A DNA stretch of 64,000 nt from Pleurostoma richardsiae (taxonomy: Eukaryota > Ascomycota > Sordariomycetes > Calosphaeriales > Pleurostomataceae), in the NCBI GenBank assembly GCA_030052745.1, contig JANBVO010000014.1:248001-312000 (forward strand). The letters run 5' to 3'. The position numbers were made by a program, and so were the translations under genes. Below the pieces are notes generated by a model. That model did not search any database and was not told the origin of the DNA. It was given only the letters and a program-made list of their open reading frames with translations. Shown here in pieces: positions 11,115-22,801 of the stretch (the stretch's first letter is position 1; every line of letters starts with the position of its first letter).

Positions 11115-12399
11115 TCAAGCTTGGCCGGAGGCTGCCTTCTCGGCAGCAAGCCCTTCCTGGCGACTGAAACTTTGAGGATCAAAATATGGCTTCTCCCCCA
11201 AGCTCACGGAACGCGACCCGGCCCTCTCACCCAGCTCCTCGTCGCGGACATAGTCCGGGGTAGCAGCGTGGTATGCGGCCCGATTGTCCCAGATCGCCAG
11301 GTCGTTTACATTCTGCCACCGGTTGCGCACTTGCAGGTCATGGTTCTCTGTCAGAAGCTGTAGGAACCAATCCAGGAAGCGTTTCGACTCCGCTTCCGAC
11401 AGGCCAACGATGCTGTGCACATGGTGACCCAGCGCGTACACGCTTTTCCAGCCTGTGACGGGGTTGGTCCGGATCACCGGGTGGATAGCTTCAAGGACCT
11501 CGCCCACGTTCTCGGGTGCACCACGCGGCTCCGAGAAGATCTTGAAATTGTTCTTCTCCGCCGCCTGGTTGAAGCCCGGCTGAGCGAAGTGTGCATTGAG
11601 TGTCTCGAGGAAGCCTTGGAGGGGCTTGGAGATCCGCTCATACAGTTCGTAGCCGGAGGCCCAAAGCGTATCTTAATCCTTCGTCAATACCTTATTAACA
11701 TGTATGAGATCGAGGCTCTAGCTACGTACCTCCTCCGGTCTTTGGGAGCTGTGTCAGGCGGAGCAGCGCGTAGTCGCTAGGGATGGGCTCAAATGTGATG
11801 TCGGAGTGCCATTGGTGCTTCTGACTCTGGACGTGGTTAAAGTTCAGGAACTGTCCAGTGTTGTAGAACTTCTTCAGCTGTTTGGAGGAGATAACGCTGA
11901 TCTCGTCGTCCTTGACGCCGTGCTCGCGCTTTGAATTGTTGACGGGGTGGATGTGAAGCTTGGAAGTTTCCGGCTTGCCAGTCAGCTCGCCGAGCCGCTG
12001 GACCAGCTCTTTCTGGAGCTCATGAGTGATGTTGTCTTGCTTGCGGAAAAAGACGACACCGCGACGTGAGACTAAAGTAAAGATTAGGGCTCCAAGTCCT
12101 CCTAATGAAGATTTATCAGTTTACACACTCGTGATGGCTAAGTCCCTGAGCAATTCGTCGGAGTTGGGAGCGCGGAGCCACTCCGCGAGATCCACGTTCA
12201 CGAACTCACGGCCAATGACCGGTGTAACATCGAACTGCTCAAATTTGTCGAGCGCGCCGCTGAGCTTCAAAGGCTCGCGATGGTTAGTGTAGACCTCAGG
12301 CAGATGCGCCTGTTCATTCTGTGCTGTGGCATGGCTGTCCTTTGTGTGGTCCGGGGAGACAGCTCTCGGAGCAATGCTCTCAACAGCTGAGGGTGCCAT
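11115..12399 (-). CDS. TauD-like Fe(II)/2-oxoglutarate dioxygenase
   Basis: Three exons, complement(11115..11671, 11730..12071, 12129..12399), give 389 aa. The start MAPSAVESIAPRAVSP is the only ATG-led opening. Segments typical of fungal TauD/TfdA proteins follow: GREFVNVDLAEWL, RRGVVFFRKQDNIT, GKPETSKLHIHPV. The iron ligands are visible: HSD (His179, Asp181) in KHQWHSDITFEP, and the distal His339 in NRAAYHAATPDY, with Arg358 of GSRSVSLGEKPYF as likely 2-oxoglutarate anchor. The family decarboxylates 2-oxoglutarate to hydroxylate sulfonates, sulfate esters or related acids, releasing sulfite in the taurine case; the actual substrate is unknown. An MFS transporter gene lies directly upstream on the same strand. 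Confidence 0.93.
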
Positions 12400-13720
12400 T
12401 TTATCGATATATATGCAAGATGCGCGGGTGTGCTGTCAAGCCAAGAGTATAGTGGGCTCTCGACTAATTCAGGAGGCATTGGATGACAACTTTATATCAC
12501 GAGCCAACAGTCACAAGTACGTCCAAACAAGAGCACGCAATCTCTTGAACTGCTTCCCGATATTAAGAGTCACCGCTCGGCAATCCATACTCTTGACAAC
12601 TCCGCGTCAATCAAATCTTGTTGGCATCGCCTCCGAGATGGTACCATGGTAGAGCCATCTGACGTGCTGGAGATGAGAATCCGTATCTTTGAGAAACGAA
12701 AGAGTTGGTGGTAGCCCCCCTAGATTGGCTTTAAAGATGCCGAACGCCCCGTTGAACAACACTATTTCCGCGACTCGGTCTTCCGTATTTGGCAACGCCG
12801 AGGGGAGCCCAATGCCGTAGCATGATCCTTTGCTGCTGGTACAGCATGCCACGCAACCCCCGAGACCGTCAACAAGCATTTGACCTGCTCGGCTATTGAT
12901 TTATAAGGCTTATGTCGATGCCAATGTGCATCAAATAGAGCAGACTCTCGCGGGAAGGTATGCAATGTATGGTTGAGCCCACTAGATCACAATCTAAGGC
13001 TCCTGGGAGGAGGAACATTCTCTTCAGCGAGAAGAACCACGAATTTTCTGCTTCGCTTCAGAGACACTGATGTTTACCAGAGAGAAAAGACAATACCGTT
13101 TGCTAAACCGCTACAATTTAGAGGTGACACTAATGCCGTCTTTCCAAGATACCCGGAAATCTCCGTGGTGATCCTAGGGTTGACTGATACTTCTTCGCCA
13201 CGTTTTGGGAACATCCTTGGGCTCCCAGGACGGCATACGGTAGCGAGACTGGATGCTGGGTCTGACGCTTGGGTCTGCGTGCTTTTGACCTAAACAAGAG
13301 ATGGTGGGATTCCGGTCAAAACTCTCAAATACAGATACCTCTGAGGGGGCCCTTTATGAAAGAAACATAACCCGTAGCAGGAACTGAAGAGGAGGTTGGC
13401 GTTGCAAAGGTAAGTGTGCGATATCGAGCTACAGCCCACTGGGAACGATAATGCTTTAATAAAAGATCCCGCAGCTCCTTGCAGGAATACAATTCTTTTA
13501 TTTGCCTTGGAAATAGAAATAACTTGACTCCTTTCCCATCTAGCAAATCTGATCTGATGCCTGAAGGGTTCGCAACAAAGCTAACTTGAGGAGGAAGAAT
13601 CACGGTCGTTGAAACAAGCAAGGTGAAAATCTGTGGTCGATATACCAGCGGGACGTGGCGCCTTCAGCTGTGACTCTTCCTTCCCAGGCTACAGAACGAT
13701 AAGGAGCCAGAGAAAGATGC
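12400..13720. other. Intergenic 1.3 kb, no gene recognised
   Basis: This lies between two minus-strand genes (MFS upstream, dioxygenase downstream) and should include the dioxygenase promoter. Only short unsupported frames occur. I see no domain, tRNA or clear repeat. Confidence 0.5.
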
Positions 13721-15607
13721 CTATTCCTTGTTACCACACCAGCGTAAGGCATCGTTGATGAATTCGCTATTGTGAACGACCAAGCGAATCTGGTGAAACG
13801 GTCTGTCAGGAATGCTGAGAACTGGGAATATGGCTGTCCCACTTACCCTCTTGCCGTAGACGTAGAGGACCAACCCCCAGATGCACCCAATCCCGTGGAT
13901 CATTCCGATGATGAAGAAAACTTGAATTAAGCCAGACTCAGCGAGCCATTGGTTCACGAAGTACCCGACAACAAAGGTGAGGACACCTTTGGCCAGTGTA
14001 ACAACAGCGTAACCGTCCTGGGCGTATTTACGGTGGCAGTCGAGCAAGTATGTGTTGGAGATGAGCGAGAGGACCTGGCCGGCAAACCCTGAAAGACCAA
14101 AGAAGAAGACGGGAGCGAACCAATGGACTCGGTGGTAGATGGCGAGTCCAAATCCCCAGTAGCCAGCCAGACCCGCGATTAGAGCCGGAATGCAGAGCAA
14201 GTTGCGAAACTCCGGTTCGTACACACCGTTGTTTCTGCGTGACATGGAGACCACAATCCAATCAGCTATGGGCCCCGGAATGAGGTTTCCGAGAATATCT
14301 CCGACGAAAGGCGATAACACAGCCAAACCTACGGCGCTCGTAGCAAAGTGGTACGGGGCCGCGGTAAAGATTGACGACAGACTGACAGATATGGCGATGG
14401 AGAAGGCGACGGCACAGGCGTATGAATAAGCAGCCCATGCTACTCCGGGAAGGAGGAGTGTCGCTAGTGGTGATAGGATGGAACGGAAATAGTTCTCCTT
14501 GCTGAGCCGCCCTCGGTATAGCCTCAGCGACTGTAAGTACGTCTCGGGCTTTTCCTGCACTGGGACGCCTCCCTCCTCAGTGACATCAATGCGTCCGCCT
14601 GGCTTCTCTGCCGACGCGGGAGGCTCTCCGTTCTCCTCCTGATCAGAGCTCCCTTGTTGATCACCAGCCTCATCGGCGAGAATCTCACGGACATCATTGT
14701 CGTACTTGCTCGCTCGTTTGTATGCCGTTTCGGGGACGAAGAAGAACAGGATCAGCACGTACGCTGACATCAAGATCACCGCATAGCGAAAGGCCCACTG
14801 ATAGCTCTGACCCGAAACAATCTGGGCTGCAATAACTTGGCCTATCGAATTGCCGGCGCTGAGGGCAACGTGCCAGAGCGACAGGTGGAATCCGCGCTGG
14901 TGGACGAAGAAGAGGTCGCCTACGCTGGAGCTCACCAGATATTCGATGCCACTAGATGATGCCCCCCATATGGCACGACCGGCCCAGATGTACTTGATAT
15001 TTGTTGAGTGCGACAGAAGGGTGCTGTAGCCAATGACCCCCAGTATGGCACTCCCTATGAGAACTATCAAAACTGTTAGCGTAAGCTCGTCGCCAACATC
15101 GGAGACGAGAACCAGTGACCAGAACTAGTACATGCTTACCGGGCCGTTTGCCGTAAATACGAGCCAATGGCGTGGTTAAGATTGCGGCTATACCAAGACA
15201 CAGGACCATGATGCTAGAAGACCTGGATAGCTGGATCACTGGCACACCTATGAGCTTGGATATATGCGTATGGGCCGGGTTGAGGAACTGGCTTGTGCCG
15301 GATGCCAATCCTGCACCAAGACACAGCAGCCAGCTCACGACAACCTTCTTCCTGTGAGGCCAGTCTAGAGTTCCGTAGTCAGTGAACTGCGGCGCGTTAT
15401 TCGAGCTTAGTGTGGAGATAGTTGCGCACTCAAAGGATCGTTGGGGGAATCCGACGGCTGAGGCACCAGCACGACGTTCTCATAGCGACCGGTACCGTGC
15501 TTCAAATTGGCAGTCAAGTGACGCAGATGCTCAGTCTCACGCTCGACGTAGACGGTTCCAGGGACCTTTTGCCCCTTGGCTTTGGGCTCAAGCACCCCGA
15601 GGCCCAT
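13721..15607 (-). CDS. MFS transporter, HOL1-like group
   Basis: Four exons, complement(13721..13789, 13847..15063, 15140..15364, 15430..15607), give 562 aa. It starts MGLGVLEPK and contains LKHGTGR and VLVPQPSDSPNDPL, then N-WPHRKK, the signature lead-in of this fungal MFS group. TM segments follow with IYGKRP after TM2 and the characteristic NNGVYEPEFR motif before TM9-10. A charged central loop (about residues 270-320) separates the two six-helix halves. The last intron (57 nt, 13790-13846) has no stop and is a multiple of three, so its retention would add 19 residues. The family exports or imports small molecules by proton coupling. Substrate unknown; placement next to the TauD-like enzyme hints at a shared substrate. 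Confidence 0.9.
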
Positions 15608-17086
15608 CTTGATGCTAGCCGGAAGGAAACCTTGATTCGGAATGGCGATACAATAGTAAGGGATGAAGTTTGTGGGCCTGAGTAGATCTCCACGTATCGT
15701 GACTGTCAGGGCCTAACAGATAGCTTCGTTAAGTCCGGACCTCCCGTGCTGTGTATGTAGCAGCACGGCGTCTCAATTTAAGTGATTTGAGATTGTCGTC
15801 AAGGGTTGCAAAGTATGAACCCTGGGAAGTATTAGCGAGCTCGCCATCGCCACTCACAATTGTCTCAATATCCAGCATGGTGGACACTGAGCGGTCATTG
15901 AAGACGCATTATCAACCTGTCGATAAGTTGCAAGGCTGGCGTGGGTCGCTGGAGATATCGCTCTTCCGCTTCAAGCATCACCGAGGCGCCACCCGCGGAT
16001 CGTTCCCTAGATGGTCCGCCTCGGCGTTCCAAGACGGACGATTGGTCGCTCGAGCGAATCGACTGTCGCGACTCAACCGCAGTCGCCTTTGATGGCGTGC
16101 TTGAACTGTCGAGACAACCCGTGGCCTAGACCTTCTGAATTGACCGTCATTCCTCGACGTGCGAGAATAATTCTTTCAAAAGACCAAGAGACCTACCATT
16201 CCGGCTTGTTCTCAAGATGCATCGGATCTCGCTGCTTGGAACTTCTTCTTCCACTCAGGAGCAAAAGACAAAGGACGAGGCATCTGCCGTCTTAATAATG
16301 ACACCGTTTGAAAGTCATGAAACGACTCTCCCAGTGCGGACTTCCGGTCCTGATTCTTCCTCGCCTGAAACTCTGCTCTATTGTTCTAACCGCCTGGCTT
16401 GTCGGTTCGGCTAAGGCCTCTAATTCATCCACCAAGACAAAATTATAAGTAGGAGTACCATATATCAGAAGAATACACACATACGATATGCGATATCCTC
16501 CCAGGTGCTCTCTTACTGCTCGGACACGTTAAGATAGACATTATACCTGGAAATTGGCAGATGATGGATGTGGTGTTTCAAGGCTAACTTCTTATAACAT
16601 ACTTGGGAGGGTGAACCTTCATGTCACTAGGTATTAAGTAGTGACCTGGTAGGTGAGTGCCTTAGGCAGGTACTCCTTCCCATCTTCCATCTTCCATCAA
16701 GACACGGACCTGGAAACATCTACTGTATAGAGGGAATCTAGCCCACAGGCTCTCTGTATTTTTAAGAAGAAGGCCTATAGCCGAGTCCGTCTGTAAGCAA
16801 GAACTCACTGTTCTATCCTGATGTACATGTAGCCAAGAACGCCGCGCTGTAGGACAAAGGAAATGAGATAGAGGATTACAATGGATGCGAGCCCAGAAAC
16901 TTGATGAATTCCCGCAGGACATACGAAGGCATTTCTCTGATGAACGGACGCGAAGGAGGTTGCTTGTGGAGAACCCCATATGTCGAAAGACCTGCGAACT
17001 CTTCGTTTGGTGTTTTGGACTCGGTGGCCAGTGCCCAGCAGTCAACCCCAAGATGTCGACTGGCAAGTGCACAGCTGAGACAGGGG
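15608..17086. other. Intergenic 1.5 kb, possible gene relic
   Basis: No intact gene is supported. Around 16085-16130 one frame reads MACLNCRD, like the start of a Zn2Cys6 domain, but the remaining cysteines do not follow and no plausible splice restores them. The rest is short frames only. Confidence 0.35.
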
Positions 17087-18032
17087 CTAGAAAGTCTGAT
17101 TCTGGAGCATGATGGAGCCGGATGACGCCCGATTGTACTTTCCGAGCTCCACCCGCGCGTCGCGAACCAGGCGACCTGGGTGGATGACCAAAAACACAAT
17201 CATCACGAGCAACATAGGGAACGCGTCAAAGACGTAGATGAAGACCTCGTGCGAGGCAATGAAGCCGTCGGACCCCTGGAGATACTCCGCCATGCGCACC
17301 GTGCTGCGGACGATCATCACCAGCGCCACGAGCATGATGGCTCGGAAGTGGTTCTGCCAGACGAAGGATAGATCCTGCTTCTCTGAGCCGAGGAACGGGT
17401 CGCTCGCGCACCGGCGGTAGACATGCCAGCAGTTGACCACAAAGAAAGATAGCGCAACTAGCTGGGCGATCAGACCAGAGAGGATCATTGTCTTACTCGT
17501 CGTAACTGCGGATGCATCCCCGGAGCCTAGGATGGCGGACCCCACAAGCTGAGTGACGATGCAGCCGAAGTCGATGATGACGTATATCTTTGTTATCCAG
17601 CTGGGCTTGACCAGGGAGTGGCGTTGTGCACCAAGGGCGGTGAGGACACGCCCTAGGCTCATGTAGATGGTTGCTGCGAGGAACGGAGGAGCCGCCAGGA
17701 TGAGGAGGTTCTGCAGGAGGAATGGACCGACTTTATCAGGCTCGTCGGAGGCCCACGCTCGGGCATAGTAGCCAAAAACCTCGGCTACGAGGAAGAGGTC
17801 AGCGTTGCTCGACTTGATTCGAGGTCCTGGGAGGGGGCAACGCACATATACCGCCTAGGAGAAAGGGGATGAAGAACCATGCCCTCAGAACGAAGAAGTA
17901 GACGAGGTGTGCCAAAGTTGCGATGGCGAACAGGACGAGAAAGGCGTAGCCCGCAGGTTTGTTGGGCCGGTATTCGTAGAACACGATTTGCGTGCCGTTG
18001 ACAATAGGGCCATAGGGGCCAGCTGAGCCCAT
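17087..18032 (-). CDS. RTA1-like seven-TM membrane protein
   Basis: Two exons, complement(17087..17784, 17852..18032), give 292 aa, a usual RTA1-family length. The start is MGSAGPYGPIVNGTQIVFYEYRPNKPAGYAF, with the conserved Y.Y.PN...A motif just before TM1. Seven hydrophobic segments follow, with APPFLAATIYMSLGRVL, the D-containing TM FGCIVTQLVGSAIL, the FRAIMLVALVMIVRSTVRMAEYLQG helix and the terminal EVFIYVFDAFPMLLVMIVFLVIHPG. All match the RTA1/Rsb1 lipid-translocating exporter family, linked in yeasts to sterol-analogue, azole and sphingoid-base resistance. The gene is divergent from a UPC2-like regulator across an 811-bp promoter. The specific substrate is not determinable. Confidence 0.93.
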
Positions 18033-18843
18033 CTTTGACAAGGGATGTGTGTTGTAACCAGAAATAGGGGGGATAATGTGGCTGGTAGGAAGATGAACTG
18101 TGTAAAGAGACTGATAATAGGGGCTAATAAGAAAGTATCCCGAATGGGGAGTGTTGGAAAGTCGAAGCCGCCGCATGTTCTCCGGCTGATGTATTTATCA
18201 GACGCTGCATGTCAAATCCTGCGTGAAGGAGAATTTTCGTATACCGAAGCGACGAATGTCTCATGAAGATCGTGGCTAAGGCTACCTGAACTACGTCTGC
18301 CCTTCAAGCGCTGGTGGAGGAGTTAAAGTAAAACATGTTATTAGCGCAGCCGGTCCCTGAGAATCCGCCAGGGCGGCAGGTGAGATTACGTCCCCTCGAT
18401 ACGTCAGTCGGCCAATCGTCGGTGTTGACTTTTCGTATTTGCGTATTTATACGGCGCCATCTCCCTCGCCGCAACTCCGGGGCTCGAGCAACGTCTGTTA
18501 GCTCCCGCCCAGCCCACACACCATTGCTGGCTGTCAGAACCGTCGCACCGCAGGTTGAAGGCACCCCATATTGATTGATCGAATACGCCCCCAGATACGG
18601 CCAGGCAAGACTTTGCTGTTGACTTGGCGTGCCGATACTGTACGCGATTCAGGGTTGGTGCCGCGCGGTGCCCCGCTAACCGTCCTTGGTCACTATTATC
18701 CCATCTGTGCATTCTCCGCTCGCCTTTGCATCCTCATTGATCAGGGCAGGGGGAAGGACAAGTCACGACTTCACTCCCAGGCGTCGCCTTAAGGGGTTAA
18801 GGCAAAAACATTCCTTCCTTTACTCCCTGGGTCGGCTATCGAT
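18033..18843. promoter_or_regulatory. Divergent RTA1-like / UPC2-like promoter with SRE-like sites
   Basis: Between divergent start codons there is a perfect TCGTATA (18237-18243), the core sterol response element bound by yeast Upc2/Ecm22. Near matches are TCGTATT (18433-18439) and the inverted TATACGG (18448-18454), the latter two forming an inverted pair. A 7-mer is expected by chance about once per 8 kb over both strands, so one perfect site is only suggestive. Confidence 0.35.
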
Positions 18844-20279
18844 ATGGCACCCGACGGTGTGCCCGAAGACACTCCTCACGAGCCCGAGGCCAAGAAAAGG
18901 AGGTCGCATAGAAAGTCTCGAACCGGCTGTCAGAACTGCAAAAAGCGGAGGGTCAAGGTGTGTGCGAATCTTCTCTTCTCCGTGTCCGCCATGAATTTCT
19001 CATTCCAGAGCAGTGTGACGAGGTCAAGCCTATGTGCGGCGGGTGCGTCAAGTTCTCCCTTTCCTGCCCATTTGCCTCGTTGCTAGGGGAGCAGTCCGAA
19101 GGATACGGGCCGTCCCTACCCCGAAGTGGGCGAGGGAGACCTCGAAAAGACTGGGCGGCTCTTACTTCCTCGGCTGACGGACGAGACTCCGGATCTGAAC
19201 GCAGTCCGGCAACAACAGCCGGATCAGCCGCCGAAGGCCGGTCCGGTCTCCCCTTGAACATCGATGACCTCGAGCTGATGTACCACTTTATGAGCGACAG
19301 TTCTGTTGCCTTCGGGAGCGCGGAGGTATGGCGCAACAAGTTTCTACGCCTGGGGTTCGACTATCACTGCATCCTACACCTGGTCCTTGCATTATCAGCG
19401 CTCCATCTCCAGGGGCTGCGGCCATCCAAGTCTGGCAGATACAGCGAGCTCGCTGACGGGCACATGGAAATCGGCTTGCGCCAAGTGACAGAGCTTCTGC
19501 CGAGCATCAGCAAAGACAACTGTTCAGGGCTATACATCGCTACCGTTCTTGTCTGCGTCACAACATTTGCTAAGGGACCGCGACCGGGACACCTCTTGGT
19601 CATCGCCGAGGGGCACGAGGTAGCATGGTGGAACCTCCTCCGGGGAGTCCGCTTCGTTGTCGAAACTATTGGAGGGATCGGAGTTGTCATGGGATCCTTG
19701 GGGCTCCTTCCAGTCGACCAGGCAGAAAAGAGAGACAAGAAGGAGGAGGAGAAGGCGGAGGAGCCCGACATACGGATGATAAACGATATGGTGCAATGGG
19801 AAGAGCCTCTCTCAAAACTCTCAGACATTATCTTGCAGGCTGGAAGCGTCGACGTGAAGCTGTATCAATATGCCTGGGACGATCTAACGGGTTGCTTCCG
19901 CGAGACTTACGGCACGGTGCAAGATCCGAACGACGCGTCAAACGGGAGGTTCGAGGTGGTGATAGGATGGCTCTATCGCATGGAAGACGGCTTCCAGGTT
20001 CGTCTCCAAGACAAGCAGCCCATCGCGCTGATCCTGATGGCACACTATGCCGTGCTACTCCATACCTTGGAGTGGATGTGGTGCTTGAGGGGATGGGCCA
20101 GCCACATCCTTGCTGGCATTCGAGACATTCTGGACCCGGAGTATGTTCAGTGGCTAGATTGGCCGGCAGAGCAGATCGAGGCGGCAGAGGCGGCGAGGCA
20201 GAACAGTGCCTGCGTCGGTCAGGGTGCCGCCTCTTACGTTGACTCGGATTTGCACGATAGTATACCTAATTCAAATTAA
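18844..20279 (+). CDS. Zn2Cys6 transcription factor, UPC2-like
   Basis: Two exons, join(18844..18957, 19014..20279), give 459 aa. The 56-nt intron falls inside the zinc cluster; using the GAGCAG acceptor restores exact spacing CX2CX6CX6CX2CX6C, with cysteines at 29, 32, 39, 46, 49 and 56. A basic stretch KKRRSHRKSRTG precedes it. The middle contains LELMYHFMSDSS, FLRLGFDYHCILHLVLALSALHL and AWWNLLRGVRFVVE, features shared with fungal sterol-uptake-control (Upc2/UpcA-like) regulators whose C-terminal domain senses ligand. An acidic/basic linker EKRDKKEEEKAEEPD lies mid-protein. The neighbouring divergent RTA1-like gene is a plausible target. The sterol link is by family resemblance only. Confidence 0.88.
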
Positions 20280-21752
20280 ATACGACCTCGAAGGGCGTGG
20301 CCCTTGTATACTAATGCTTGATGTAGATCAAGATGATTAATATCGAACATATGTGAAGTTGCAGTTGCGGATGAGATGCCTTGTGGACCGGAGCATCTCA
20401 GACCTTATTCCATCGAGCTTGCCATGGCGATGCTCCTTCTTCGAAAGTCTCCCGAAGTACGGAATATTTGTGACGAGACAGGCCGGTGCACGCGCACCTA
20501 ACGATGAGAACAATGAGCGTTAATGGCTCTCTGCCGAGTCAGTTTAGGCCGGAGTCGAATACGTAAATCATGCGATTGGTCAACGCTGCTCGCTGGATCC
20601 TGGCGAGTCACAGGTGTGGAGGCGCGCTGAAAACCAGAAGCCCCTTTGACATGGGCCTGGGGGCAAGCCACAAGAAATTCAATAGGCTGGGATCTGTTTA
20701 TATGGGCGCTTCTCTGTTGGCTCTAAGCAGCTCGCCGTACAGTCGGCCCTCATCCGGTCATGCGGGACTTCTCCGCCATTGGCATCCGCCTCGGCCTCGG
20801 CCACGGCGCCCGGACATGTGGGGCCGGAATTGACACGGGAAATCTTGAATCTACACACCCGGACTATCTTCCTAACTCCCTACCAAGGTATCTATCGTAA
20901 ATATACTGAAATATCGGTGGCAATAGTGCGGTGGTGAAGCAAGCCTTTATGCAGGGGCTCGTTTGTCGCATGCCGTACAACTTTGCCGGACAAAGCGGAC
21001 TAAGCGGAGGCGGCAGTGGCTGGTTTCATCTCTCAGAAAATCAACGCCTAGTCGTCAGAAGGCAAAAACCCCAAAGATAAGGGAAGTTCGAGAGCGAGGA
21101 AGGGACATATGTGAGGCTGCGGCCTGTACAAGGACATGTTGCTCCGACCTCTGACGGGGGGGCGCCGAGCTGACTCGTGGAGGCTGCGACGAACATCTGG
21201 GTTCAGTCAAAGGTCCTCTTCATTCCAGCTGGGATCTTTCCTCCCATATCTCCAGAGGGCTGTGAGGGCTAAGCTATTCGAGAATGGGCGTTCCCATGGT
21301 TTTAAATAGAACTGCGGAACTTAACTTAAGGACGGCAGCTAATTAAGTAAAGCTAGATCAAGTCTACCTAAAACGCACCTACGCACAAGCCAAATGAGAC
21401 TCCGAGTGTTGCTCTACTATGTATGCAGGCTTTCCACCCAAGAAACTCCCCTGTCTAGTGTAGGTGACGTGACCTGACAAAGAGGCCGAGACTTAGGTAA
21501 CAGACAATGCGATGTAGGCATGTAAGTGGTGCTTCGCCGGCTGGCTGAGTAGGTGGGTTCTCCTACTACGCCACAATTTGAGTTTTATACGAGCAACGGC
21601 TGTCTTGGCCTCGCGCTAAATAGGGAGAACGCTGGAGAGGGAAAGTGAAATAAATGTAGTACTACTAGCCTCATTTTCCTGGCGCAGCTTAAGTTACCGG
21701 CATCATATTTTACCTTGCAGCAGCATAACTTAGCCGTCGAGTATTTCGAGAG
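20280..21752. other. Intergenic 1.5 kb, no gene recognised
   Basis: No supported coding region, tRNA or repeat. The final few hundred bases should contain the BTB gene promoter. Confidence 0.5.
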
Positions 21753-22801
21753 ATGTCCGCGGAGTCAATTGTCTTCGACAACCATGGCGACCTAAAACTT
21801 CGCGTGGGCGACGCGGCACAGCCAGATGGATCGACCGTCTTCATGGCATGCTCCCGCGCTCTGGCTAGGGTCTCACCCGTCTTCGACAGGATGCTGTATG
21901 GGGATTTCTCAGAAGCCAAGTCTAGTCACCACGGACAAGAATGGATTGTTGACCTACCAGAAGAACAGCCGATACCGATGATAATCTTCTTATCCATCGC
22001 ACACGCCCAATTCCATCGAGTGCCTCGGGTCCTATCCGCCGACCAGTTATACGACCTCACAGCTCTGACGCACTACTACGATGCCACGCGGGTACTTGGG
22101 CCGTGGGTGAATCACTGGGTGGAATGCCTCGAGGATATTGCGAGAGATGCCAACATCCTAGCGCCTAAGATGCTGTGGATATATTGGGAGCTGGGCCGTA
22201 AAGAAGCCTTCTTGGACACGGCTCGGCGTTTCGTTATGGAAGCTGATGGACCCATATTCGCTTCTGAGTCTGAGTTAGGTGACCTGCAGATGCCGCCAGA
22301 TATTATCGGTGCGTGGTGGCGAGGTTAGCGTTTCCCTATGGTGGTATTGCTGACGCAGCCTCAGAACGCATCACGGCAATTCGCACTCAAACGATACAGT
22401 CGCTACTCGATGTTTTTCGGGACATGATAAACGATTTGTTGGTCGTCGACGAGAAGCCCCGCTGGTGCCAACACGCGACGTGGTTGGGTCCGCATAGATG
22501 CGAGTCCATGATTCTCGGGTCGGTAACATTCTGCCTCTCGCGGGCTGGACTCTGGCCACTGCCCGAAGTGAAAGACGTCACATATAGCTTGGATGGCCTA
22601 TGTACGAAGTTGAGGACCTTGGTCATTCACGATATCGGCCAGGTGCCTCGAGAGCCTGCAGTCGATCACAGAAAGTGCAACCCCACGCCATTCCTCCTAG
22701 GAGAGATGGACAAGATCATGAGGGGGATTCCTGACCCGGTGACAGACTACCACAGGAAGCACCTCGATGAACAGGCCAAGAAGTTTAACTCGAACCCTTG
22801 A
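21753..22801 (+). CDS. BTB/POZ-like domain protein
   Basis: Two exons, join(21753..22308, 22359..22801), give 332 aa. The 50-nt intron (GTGCGT...GCAG, with a TGCTGAC branch) keeps the frame from DII to ASERITAIRTQ. Residues 5-115 have the fungal BTB layout: a GDLKLRVGD strand, VFMACSRALARVSPVFDRMLYGDFSEA, a WIVDLPEEQPIPMIIFLSIAH strand-helix and a DLTALTHYYDATRVLGPWV helix. The C-terminal half is helical and includes Cys/His residues (RWCQHATWLGPHRC) without a recognised zinc pattern. Such proteins are numerous in Sordariomycetes and mostly uncharacterised; BTB domains mediate dimerisation or Cul3 binding. No partner is visible in the neighbourhood. Confidence 0.82.

Noticed and set aside
13600-13842. 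Alternative C-terminal exon of the MFS transporter in another frame
   Set aside because: The donor AGG|GTAAGT keeps phase 0 and leads to a stop at 13721 after a short, family-like tail; the other frame would add a long unconserved tail.
16011-16295. MACLNCRD resembling the start of a Zn2Cys6 transcription factor
   Set aside because: The remaining four cysteines are missing, no donor/acceptor pair restores CX6C spacing, and no regulatory middle domain follows. At most a relic.
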